NCBI RefSeq assembly: GCF_964019385.1
Contig: NC_088653.1
Coordinates: 17,917,389 to 17,981,388, forward strand
Reading direction: 5' to 3'
DNA from: Sycon ciliatum
Lineage: Eukaryota > Porifera > Calcarea > Leucosolenida > Sycettidae
DNA: 64,000 nt
Every line of letters starts with the position of its first letter. Within the stretch, counting starts at the first letter, position 1. Below the pieces are notes generated by a model. The model was given only the letters and a program-made list of their open reading frames with translations. It searched no databases and had not been told where the DNA came from. The translations under genes were made by a program, and so were the position numbers. Shown one piece after another: positions 22,501-34,500 of this stretch.

Positions 22501-25500
22501 ACAGGATACGTATTTTAGGAGACTGTAAAGTTATGTAATGTCCAAATTTCGACGTGAGCAGCAGGTCACTCGCGTTGATTTTTCGACGTGCGAGCCAAAT
22601 AACGCGAGCTGAACTTTCGCGTCGCAGACATCCCGTCGACGCGCAGAAAAACTAAACCTGCAGCCTCTTTTGCCGTCGGACAGGATACGTATTTTAGGAG
22701 ACTGTAAAGTTATGTAATGTGCTCCACAGGCAACCATGCATTCGGCGTCGTCATTGGCTCAACAGGTCAATGTACATGTATTACTACAAAAAGGCCAGAA
22801 AATCCGATTACTGTATTAAAATCAACTAATTTTCGCTGGCGATTTAATTTCGCTGATTTCGCCGCTTGGTATCAACCGGCCAAAGTAAATCGGAGGCCAA
22901 AGTTTGTCGTATAGGCAAATGATGCATGATTGAGCAATGGATGCATGTGAGAGCAAAAATACCGATCGATTTCAAATTTGACGTGAAATGTGGAAACGTT
23001 TTTGCAATACAGTGATGTGGCCAATCAACGGAAAAAGACATTTCCATCAGTTCTTAAAACATGTACGATGAGCTAGGCAAAAAAGCATAAAAGCATAGCG
23101 TAGGGCCCTGAGCTTCCAAGCTCTCTCGTTATTTTGCGGGATAATGCTAATAGCAATGCCAGAAAAACTGTATCATAATGCTACTTGTAATGCTGCTGTT
23201 CCTCTGTAATGCCAGCAATTCACCAGTAGTAAGTATGGAAAAATGGCTTGGTTTGGGCAGTATTGTGCACGCTTCGTAGTTCTGCGTAGACGGCATGGAA
23301 AATTCTAGAAAATCATGATCATAATTTTATGCTGCTATTGCTCCATACAATCCCTTTCAGCTAACTGTCCAGCGAGGAAAGTCTCGAGTGGAGGAGGCCT
23401 CTCGATCTGCTCGCTCATTCGCCTGGCATTCAGTAGCACTTTATCGCCAAGGACTTCAATTCAAAACAGTTTTTCACACTGCGTTTCAAGCCTTTTTCCT
23501 GGTGAACTTGCTGCAAACGTATGAGCTCTGCTGCGCGTGTTCCCTTTGTATGAGGCCCAGAAACAGCTAGTATCTCCGTACTTCGATTGGCTGGATCGAT
23601 GTCGTCCAGGTTCTCCTCGCTATCGCCATCACGACTCTAACTGGACTCGATTTCTTCACCATTTCCGCAAGCAGCAGCTAGCGCAGAAATTTCGCCATCC
23701 CTGAGTGTAGGAGATGGAATCCGGCCGATCAGCTCAAAAACTCTTCGTTGCGACTAGAGGAGTAGCAGGGAATATTCTACCGGAAGCCCTTTGACCTCCC
23801 TGACTGCTGAAACACTTCCTGCCATGACTGCTGCTTCTTCAAACAAGCGAGATTCTCTTTGGTTCCACTTTATTTATTTATTTATTTATTTCTGCACCTC
23901 GTGGCTTCACTGCACTCGAGCGTCCACGCGACACAACTTTTTTTTACAAAACATCATTTTTTCTCAAAAGAGTGATTTTCACCCTAAGCCTGGTTTTCCA
24001 AGAGGTAAAGGCCATTTGAGTATAATGCCACTTTTGCGGAAATGTAGTGTTATAATGCTAGCATAATGCTCGTTGCAAATCGCACACTATAATGCTACTT
24101 ATAATGCTTTGGCTTCATACTTGCTCATGCTTTACGTCGCAGTATGGAACAAAGTGGGTACTATACATTGAAGGAAGTTGGATTCACGGTTCCTATTTAC
24201 CTTCACATAGACGGCCATCACCGTAGAATCCGCTGGTGCATTCACAAGCAAATGATCCATGTGAGTTGAAACACATGGCAATAGCAGGATCTGCACAATT
24301 GTTGAGTGATGCATCCGAGCACTCATCGATATCTGGAATACGAATTCAAACCAAATTGGATTACTGGATAATCTTGATTCAAGAAATGGGGGAATGGATT
24401 TGTACTGCGCATGTTCGTTACCGAGTGCCTGGTCTTTGTTAAGTGGGGGCCTTCAAACATTCAATAGGTGTTATAATAGGTATGTTTAAGAGAGCATGTC
24501 TGAGAAAACCAGAAAAACTGGGCTGGGCCATCTATCTTCATTTCGCTCAAATTTTGCAAGTAGGTCTCCTTTGGGGCCTACAACAACCATGCAAAAGGAC
24601 TCGTTCAATAACTGACGGACACCTTGGAGCTGGGGACCACCTCGAAATGGGCCCTAAATGCGAGAGAATATTGGGTCCAAAAACGAGCGCTGGTACAGCG
24701 TACACGATTGAGCTGAGAAGAAACCACCACCATGCCAACACTACCTCACCTGAGTAGTGTGGTGATATTATAGCACCTTTCTCGGCCTGCATGGGTCTTG
24801 GCACTTAGGCTGCTAGTGACGCTGTGCAGAGCCAGCTGTCCGACATGGTGGGCAAGGGCGTCATTGAGAAGGTGCCTGTCGGCGAAGAATACACTTGGTG
24901 CCACCCACTGGTGGTGGTCCCTAAGAAGAATTCCAGTGAGCCGCGCATCACGATGGACCTGACGGGACTAAATAAATGGGTCAACAGGCCGGCATACCCA
25001 ACCCGAATACCTCGGGAGGTCGTCGCTTCGACCCAATGGGGATGCAGTACTTCACCATCCTAGATTCTGGCCATGGCTACTGGCAGGTACCCCTCGACGA
25101 CGACAGCACCAGGCTCACAACGTTCATGACGCCATGGGGTGCCTACCGTTTCAAGCGGAACGTCATGGGCTTGGTGTCGGCAGGTGACGAACACAACCGG
25201 AGAGGAGACGAAGTGTTCGCCGGGTTTTCGAATCTTCAGAAAGTGGTAGAGGATGTCATCGTGTACGACACTGAGCTTGAGGCGCACACCCAGAGGGTTC
25301 GCAATGTTCTCAAGCTTTGCTGGGCGAACCAAATCACACTGAACCGCCGCAAATTCGTCTTTGCGGCACCCAGAGCATCGTACTGCGGATTCGTGGTGAC
25401 GCCGGACGGCTACTGTCCTGATCGTAGCTTAGTGGAGGATCTACACAACTTTCCAATCCCCACCAACCGCACTGATATCCGATTCTTCTGTAGACTCGTG

Positions 25501-28500
25501 CAGCAGTTTGACGCGTTCACTCCGCGCCTAGCGGAGCTTCTATCCCCGACCCGCTATCTGCTCTCTCCAAAGAATGAGTTCGTCTGGGAGGATCCGCAGC
25601 AGCAGGCATTTACAGCTATACTAGAGGAGCTGGTAAGCCCTCGAGTGTTGGCTACCTTCGACCCAGCACAGCCGCTTCGTCTCGAGACAGCCGCCTCGCA
25701 GCCAAACGGTCTCCGCATGGCACTGTGGCAGCAGCAAGTGGACGGGCGGTGGCGTCTAGTGCAATGTGCTTCACGGCACGTCACTGAGACCGAGGCCAGG
25801 TACTCTGCAACGGAGATTGAACTGCTGGCGGTAGTCTGGGCAGTCCACAAGGCTAGACTGTTCCTGGCCGGTGCTGATTTCGAGCTGATAGTCGATCACA
25901 AGCCGCTCATTCCTATCCTGAATGCTAAGACGCTGGATGAGTTGACGTCTCCACGAATCGGGCGACTGCGGGAGAAGCTGACGCCTTTTCGGTTCGTGGC
26001 TCAGTGGAGACCGGGTGCCGATCACAAGGTCGCAGATTGCCTGTCGAGACACCCAGTAAGTGCACCAGACCCTGACGATGAAGCTGGTTAGGAAGAAATC
26101 GAGCACTGCTCCTGTGTTCTCCGTCAGCTGTTGCAAGAGGACGAGGGAACAGGCCATACAGTCCTCCCCGACCTTGGCATTACGAAGGTGCGGGCGGAGG
26201 GCTCGACGGACCTGGAATACCTCAAGCTACTGAACGCCGTAAATAGCGGCTTTTCGGTGTACAAGGCTGTTCTGGACCTCGATCTGCACCCGTACTGGCA
26301 GGTTCGGCATGATCTGTCGATCGAGGACGGTATAGTGCTGTTGGGCCACCGTATTGTCGTTCCCAGAAGGTTACGCCAGACCACACTGGAGCAACTTCAC
26401 GCTTCTCATCAGGGACAGACCCGCACACTCTGCAGGGCCAGGCAAGCAGTGTACTGGCCCCAGATCTCCAATGACGTTAAGAACGTCGTCCAGACATGCA
26501 GATCCTGCGTCACGCTGCTCCCCTCCCAACCTTCTGAGCCGCTCCTCTCTGGCAGTCGTCCGTCCAGACCGTTCGAAGATGCAGCGGCGGACCTCTTCTC
26601 CTTAGGCGGCTTTGAGTACCTGGTTCTCACCCACAAGTTTTCCGGTTGGCCATTTGTTGGGCGTTGTGGGAGGTCGGCTACCACGTCTGATGTCACCAAA
26701 CATCTCGTTCAGTGGATGTCGGATGTTGGCGTTCCTACCCGCCTGACGACGGATGGTGGGCCGCAATTCAGATCTTCAGCGTTCGTTTCGTTCTGCTCAG
26801 AGTGGAACATTTGCCACGACCCCAGCAGCCCGTGCAATCCTCAGTCAAATGGCGCGGCTGAGGCGGCGTTCAAGGCCATGAAGCACTTGTTAATGAAAAT
26901 CGGCAAAGGAGACGCCTACGGCAGCAGTGCCTTCAGAGAAGGGTTGCTGGAGTGGCGTAACACGCCGGGTGCAGGAGGAGCAAGCCCGGCCCAGCTGCTG
27001 TTTGGAAGGCCAACGAGGACCAAGGTTCCCACACTCCCTGTAAATCTGCAGCAGTACGCTACCCACAGCCGCAGCGCTCCCCAGCAGGTCTCATCCCGGC
27101 TTGGCAAACCTCTGCCACCTCTGCACGTAGTCGATAAGGTATGGATCCAGAACCCGTCTTCAAAACGCTGGGGTATGGAAGGAACGGTCACAAAATGCAC
27201 AAGAAGAGGACGGAGCTACACAGTGCAGTCGGTAAGGGGGTCCAGCTTCTGGCGGAACAGACGGTTCCTCGGGCCACGTGCATAGATTGACTGGGAATGC
27301 TTCTCCTGCTTTTTCCTTGTTGGTTGTGCGCTACGCTGTGATTTTCGAATTTCAGTTTCAGGATTTTCTTTGTGTTAGTGCTCCAAAGTCGCACTTAAGC
27401 CAAGGGGGCACGTGGTGATATTATAGCACCTTTACCTGCTTGGGCCTTGGCACTCAGGCTGCTAGTGCTACTGTTCGCATCCTAGGCCCTGCACTGCTGG
27501 ACCTCTGGCGCGTTGCGCATAACACATTCACTTATCACCTTTCAAGCCGCCTTTCCAGCCAGCTTACCTTTAAATGCCATTGCGTTTCACTGATGATTCA
27601 ATCTCATCTTTCGAAGAATTGGTCTGCCTTGAGCAGGGCACAACAAGTAGTTTTCACATCACCACCACATAGAGCCATGGCTACATCCAGGAAATTAATG
27701 GCCATCATCTCCAAATATCACTAAATTGCATCGCTAAAATAGGTAAATTTCAAGGACCATAGCGGGAACCATTTATGACGTCTATTTTTCTGAACCATGC
27801 ACTGCAGGACAGTGGACTATCTCCACTACCACCCGGGACATGTCTCGTAAAAAGTGTTCCACGTTCTCTGGGAATAAACAAATTTGAATATTTTCACTTC
27901 ACCACATTCCAACACTGCCAATTTCCTACCTCACGACGGAAAGCGCCTCCTCAAGCTCCAACACCAGGTACCGCTCCAGACGCCAGCACGCCAAACACTG
28001 CAGCGTAGTCACCTCTACCGAGTCTGACCAGAAATTTGAACTGACAACCCTTGTCACTCCAAACAACAACCATTTCCTTCCCTGAACCACTCGAATTTCA
28101 CTAGCAGCAAAGCTTTGCAGAAGTTCCAAAAATATTGAACAAATCTAGATTTGTGCGATCGAAGCACGATATATTTGCGTCCTGAAACTGGCCGTGCGCC
28201 GACCACCGCGTGATCTAGCAGATCGACGGATTTGATCGACAATCAAGATCAGAATCAAATCTAGACGATCAGATTGATCAGCAACATGATTTTTACGATG
28301 CTATGATGTATGATGGCATGCTGCTTGAGTGAACCATGAAGAGGCACGATGCCCTGGACTTCACGATATGGGCCATATATGGGATCTAGCTGCAACTTGT
28401 TTTCCAGGCAACTCATTCGACATTTCGCAATTTTCGGCCACGTAGTCACCACGGGTTTGAGCACGTGCTTTTCAGGTGCACTCCGGAGAGATCGAACTTC

Positions 28501-31500
28501 TGGGTACAGAAATGCATCCACGGCTATTTCGTGTGTCTTGTAAGTTGATCGTGTGTTTCGTGCATTTTTTGAGGATGCCAACAGTAATTTTGTGTAGCGC
28601 GCATGGATGACATCTGTTGTCGGAGCGACACAGCTCGACAAAGAGAACACTGTTGAGTTCTATCGACATAATGTCTCCATTCCCACCAGATCTATATTCC
28701 TGCAACCAGATGACGTGATGGGCTCAACACATTATTGGTGTTTTGAGCATAGTCATCCGAGTCCTAGAAATCGAATTTTCATTACGAGCTGAATTTCAAA
28801 ATATCCTCCTTCTCAGGTCGATGAAGTCGCACTGAGGCCAAACGCTGCGTGGTCAACCAGCCCTGCATTGTCACTGATTAGAGGGTCGACCTTTTGGAGA
28901 CAAATAGTTGCTCGACAAGAAAATTACAACAAGCAGACTTACGCTCGCTCCTCACCGACCGTGAGGAAAACACACACCTCGCTGCGTGCTGCGAACTCCG
29001 GCAACTCGGGTAAATGTACGCAAAAATCGTGTTGCTGATCAGCCTTCGCCTTCGGCATCCAGATTTTGATTCTGATCTTGATTGTCGATCAAGTCGATCA
29101 AATCCGTTGATTTGCTATGTCACGCGGTGGTCGGAGCACGGCCAGTGGACCGTATGCGTGTTAAAACAAAATGGCGTCACGATTTATTGAAAGTGGTATA
29201 GTTGGTGGAACGAGTGTTCAAACCCATTTGAACTTCATACTGTTCGTCTTCTTTTTGACATGCTCTCTTTCCATCGTCCTTAGCTTTTGTTTGTTGAGAG
29301 CTGTTTTGGCTTTCTCCTATACCTCTGGGGGATGCCAAGTGATGGATTTGAGAGGCTGGTGATGGCTGTGAGCGAGAGTTTGCCGATCGGCGTCGTCCTC
29401 GCTATAGCGATGAAAATACTAGTTACTGCGCACCTGGCAGATATCACAACACGTCGGAGCGTCCAGGAGCAAAGGAATCTTGGGTTTTCACTGGAATCTA
29501 GTTCCTCCAGCATCGTGTAGCCCACCGTCGGTGAATGGCGGTCCAGAAAGGTCGAAACTGGTCTTCTGCAGCATCTCGCAGTCCTGCGAGGCACACTGAA
29601 TACGCCTGTCATGTATTCTACAAATAAAAATCACGAAGTAGTGGACTTTACAGTGATGAGTCTATCCTGTATGCTGCAAAAGACGCAGGAAATGTGACTG
29701 GTGTCCGTACACTGGACGCCAATATCATCCCAGTCTTCTCCTGCAGGATCTGTTTGACATTGACATACCGGTATGCAGTGGGTCGACATTGGCCTGGTTT
29801 GGCAGCTATCTGCCTGGGTGGATGTAGCAGGTTTGCATTGGCGCGTCGTCCAGTCCGACATTTTCTTGTAACTGTGGAGTACCGGCAGGGTTTGAGCGGT
29901 TGCTCGTGCTGTGAACACATCTCTACTGCCTGTCTCGTCCTGGAAGTGCCGTCTCGCCGCTTCCCTGCTCTACAGTCACGCCGTTATTTCGCTTTGTTTC
30001 GTGGTGCAGCTCAAAACCTGCCCAAACAACTGTGAGCTCGCAACATGGTATGGACAAATTGCACCACTCATGCTGGTTAACTAAAACCGGGATAGTCGAG
30101 TAAGCGAGTTCACTCCCTGGGCCATGGCAAGATCTGTTCAGCGCGGGCTATTCCAACCTCCAAGTGCATAGTCACCGATCGATCCATGCGATGGTGGTTG
30201 ACCTACAAAGAGCCAAGGTCTACGAGTACTACTATTGGATGCTGTCTACATGCAGTCAACAAAATCAAAGTACCTCAGTATGCCCCAGAACAGGGCATGT
30301 GCATCTATAGCATGACACAACAGGGGTTCTGGCGGCACCTGTCAAACAAGCAGTAGCGACTAGTGCCAGCTACCTATTGGAGGCTAGCCGCTACAGTCTG
30401 TCACTGGAGATAATTATTATGTTCACTGTTTAGACTGAGCACAGTCAATGATGCCTAATCAATCTGCCCAATGTGTGTTGTGTTCCACCTAATTATAACG
30501 TCCCATCGCATCAACCCTACTACACGCACATGTCGTCACTCTAGCACGACTTGTGTTATTATTGTTTATTTTTATTCGCACGATAAAATTTATCGTGCGA
30601 ATAAAAATAAACAATAATAACACAAGTCGTGCTAGAGTGACGACATGTGCGTGTAGTAGGGTTGATGCGATGGGACGTTATAATTAGGTGGAACACAACA
30701 CACATTGGGCAGATTGATTAGGCATCATTGACTGTGCTAATAGAGCACAATAAACGTTAACTTGACCGAAGGTTAAAGGCGACTGCAGATAGAGGAACAC
30801 ATCGAGGTACAGGTACCGGCATCAATACAGTATCAGAGAGAAACAAACAAAAATGAGAGGTACGCAGAAAAAACTCTCGTAAGCCCAAGGGGAAGTGGTT
30901 GATGAGGGATGAATGCACTCTCCACGCTCGTCTACACTGTTCGTGGAAATGCACACATACATACAATAATATACAACATAGCAATAGCATGCACAGAACC
31001 GAACAATTTCATGTTCACACATGCAAGCACAGACCTGAACATTAGTACCAAAAGCCGATACAGACAATATCCCCATACACACAGACGCACACACACACAA
31101 TGTCCCATGTATGCGCCCGTGGCGAGAAAAGCACGCAAATCTAAAAATGCACTGGATGTGAACCCACAGATTTTCTCTTATAGCAACGATAGCGGATCTG
31201 ATTCTGAATGAAACACACACACAATACAATCATTGAATGCCCATCCGCAGATGATGGCAGGTCCTGAAAGAACAGGCAGTGTTCCAGTGATGGGGAACAG
31301 AACTTCGAGTGGCGAGTGAGGTATACACACACACACGTGCGTGCGCGGGCACACACCAAAGTATGAAGAAATAGAATCGACATCGTAGTATTCATTGGTT
31401 GGGGGAATGGAAAGGAAAATGAAACATTGCTGTAGGTTATTGTTGTAAGGACACTGGGAGCACAACAGAAAGGTAAGCAACTTGCTTTGAAGCAAAGAAA

Positions 31501-34500
31501 GTTATTATTCCACGGATCTAAGAAGGAAGGAACGTTCCAGAATGCTGCACTGGCAACAGGCGGCCTGCATGTGCGCGGCCCCTGCAGTCGGTCCAGCTGC
31601 CGGCCTTGCAGTGCTGAAAAGAATGTGCAGTACAGCATGTCACATAGTGGCGCAGCCTGGACAAATAGGCGCTGGGAAGTCCTAGTTATGTGCTCACCTA
31701 CACCACGATGCACCAATCTTCTGAGCTACTTTGGCAACAACTTTGTCCACTTGAGACTCCCATGGGCTGAGCCAGTTGTTGAGGGCTGCATCAAGGTGGA
31801 CGGCAATGACCGCTGATGGCAAGGCAATCCATGACACACAGTCACTAGGGCATCGTCAACATGGCGCTGAGGCTGGATCGATAAAATCAACCTTTAGGCT
31901 GCCGCTGGGTTGACAACGAGGCCGCTGTCTCGAAGCTAGTCAGTCAGCCTGGTCACCGCCATTGACGAACCAGCCGCCACCGCCAGCAGTGGCGGTAGGT
32001 TGTGACAAGTGTGGTGCAATATTGTCAGCAAATTCAGTACTCAGGATAAGATGAGTGACAAAGGGAACGTTGTGTTTGATAATATTGAAGTGAACAGGGA
32101 TGATCACAAACCCTGCGCGTACTCTACCGTGAGTTACAAGAAAATTCCCGACTGGACGACGAGCAAACACCAACCTGCTACATCCAACCAGGCAGATACT
32201 ATTACGATAGCTGCCAAACCAGGTCAATGCCGACCTACTGCATAATGTCAATGTCAAACAGATCCTGCAGGAGAAGACTGGGGTGTTGGCGTCCAGTCAC
32301 TGAGCGTACAGACACCAGTCACATTTCCTGCGTCTTTTGCAGCATACAGGATAGACTCATCACTGTAAAGTCCACTACTTCGTGATTTTTATTTGTAGAA
32401 TACATGACAGGCGTATTCAGTGTGCCTCGCAGGACTGCGAGATGCTGCAGAAGACCAGGTTCGACCTTTCTGGACCGCCATTCACCGACGGTGGGCTACA
32501 CGATGCTGGAGGAACTAGATTCCAGTGAAAACCCAAGATTCCTTTGCTCCTGGACGCTCCGACGTGTTGTGATATCTGCCAGGTGCGCAGTAACTAGTAT
32601 TTTCATCGCTATAGCGAGGACGACGCCGATCGGCAAACTCTCGCTCACAGCCATCACCAGCCTCTCAAAACCATCACTTGGCATCCCCCAGAGGTATAGG
32701 AGAAAGCCAAAACAACAAACAAAAGCTAAGGACGATGGAAAGAGAGCATGTCAAAAAGAAGACGAACAGTATGAAGTTCAAATGGGTTTGAACACTCGTA
32801 CCACCAACTATACCACTTTCAATAAATCGTGACGCCATTTTGTTTTAACATGAATATCGCGGGTTTCAGGACGCAAATATAATCGTGCTTCGATCGCACA
32901 AATCTAGATTTGTTCAATATTTTTGGAACTTCTGCAAAGCTCTGCTGCTAGTGAAATTCGAGTGGTTCAGGGAAGGAAATGGTTATTGTTTGGAGTGACA
33001 AGGGTTGTCAGTTCAAATTTCTTGTCAGACTCAGTAGAGGTGACCACGCTGCAGTGTTTGGCGTGCTGGCGTCTAGAGCGGTACCTGGTGTTGGAGCTTG
33101 AGGAGGCGCTTTCCGTCGTGGGGTAGGAAATTGGTAGTGTTGCAATGTGGTGAAGTGAAAATATTCAAATTTGTTTATTCCCAGAGAACGTGGAACACTT
33201 TTTACGAGTCCTGTCCTGGGTGGTAGTGGAGATAGTCCACTGTCCTGCAGTGCATGGTTCAGAAAAATAGACTTCATAAATGGTTCCCACTATGGCCCTT
33301 GAAATTTGGCTATTTTAGCGATGCAATTAGCGATATTTGGAGATGATGGCCATTGCTTTCCTGGATGTAGCCATGGCTCTATGTGGCGGTGATGTGAAGA
33401 CTACTCAGGTGACGTAATGTCGGCAAGGTGGTGGTTTGTTCTCAGCTCAATCGTGTACGCTGTACCAGCCCTCGTTTTTGGACCCAATATTCTCTCGTAT
33501 TTAGGGCCCATTTCGAGGTGTTCCCCAGTTCCAAGCCAAGCAACGGTGTCCGTCAGTTATGGAACGAGTCCTTTTGCATGGTGGTTGTAGACCACAAAGG
33601 AGATTTACTTGCGAAATTTGAGCGACATCGGAGAGATAGCCCAGCCCAGCTTTTCTGGTTTTCTCAGACATGCTCTCTTAATAATACAGTTGATTGTTCC
33701 AACGTTAAAAGTCTCTGTAAGTTTGTATCCTTGGCGATGGTTTGGCCTGGAGAGCAGCATATAAAAGGTGCTTTTCAGGCACAATCTTCTTCATCCTACT
33801 CAAGCTCAACTGATGAGGGGTGAACTCCCCGAAACGCTGTGTATTGAGCAGGGAGTGGTGCTTTCTTGCAGGTTTGCTGAGTGAAAGGTGCGACGTGCTC
33901 CTTGTGCGCTAAGGATGGCAGTCGTGAGCCAGTCAAGTGTCAAGTTCGGCAAGAAGCATGTGTTCCTAGTTGGAACAACCAACTTCATAAGTTAAGTTAG
34001 TATGTATAATAATGAAGTTGAACACACCACTGCAGCTGTACTTATGGTTGATAAAATAATATGGTGGTAAATACACACCTGGCAATATGGCGGTAAATAC
34101 ACGCCTGCCCACACACGCTCTCTAGGCTGCTATGTCTTCTCCAGCCTGCTATGTTGGATACCACCAACCATGCATCGACTAGGCGCCAGGCGCGAACTGA
34201 TGGTGGTGGTGGTGAGAAGGAGAGCTCTGTGCCAGAACTTTGCAGCCTAGATAGTGTGTGTGGGCAGGCGTGTATTTACCGCCGTATTGCCAGGTGTGTC
34301 TTTACCACCATATTATTTTATCAACCATAAGTACAGCTGCAGTGGTGTCTTCAACTTGATTCTCCCGAGTCAAGCTTCGTATGAAGACATCCTGATTCCA
34401 AGAAGAAGATTGCCTGATGAGTCCAGCAGGGACGAAACGTAGGTCTACGTCGCAATAGAGCTATATCGTTGCTGTGTCGTCTTCTATGTGCCATGCGCTA

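Larger units (their letters stand above)
24758..27645 (+). mobile_element. Truncated Ty3/gypsy LTR retrotransposon
   Basis: Bounded by the 5-bp duplication AGTAG at 24753-24757 and 27646-27650. The 3' LTR is 27411-27645 (235 bp), preceded by a purine tract, AAGGGGG. Only about the first 60 bp of the 5' LTR remain (24758 to about 24820), joined directly to reverse transcriptase sequence. The rest of the 5' LTR, primer binding site, gag and protease are gone. The inverted arm at 33396-33410 preserves the empty site, GAGTAG read on the opposite strand. Confidence 0.85.
24486..29895 (+). repeat. Left arm of large inverted duplication
   Basis: After removing the nested LTR element (24758-27650) and the 958-bp element (28188-29145), about 1.56 kb remains. 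It matches the inverse of 32108-33681 throughout. Anchor matches are TAAGAGAGCATG at 24487 against 33669-33680, the block at 27775-28008 against 33008-33277, and 29280-29612 against 32404-32736. Identity looks high but not perfect. No domain is recognised in the arm's open frames. Confidence 0.85.

Noticed and set aside
27588-27625. CTGATGA in the 3' LTR
   Set aside because: No stem II complement and no GAAA at the right distance.
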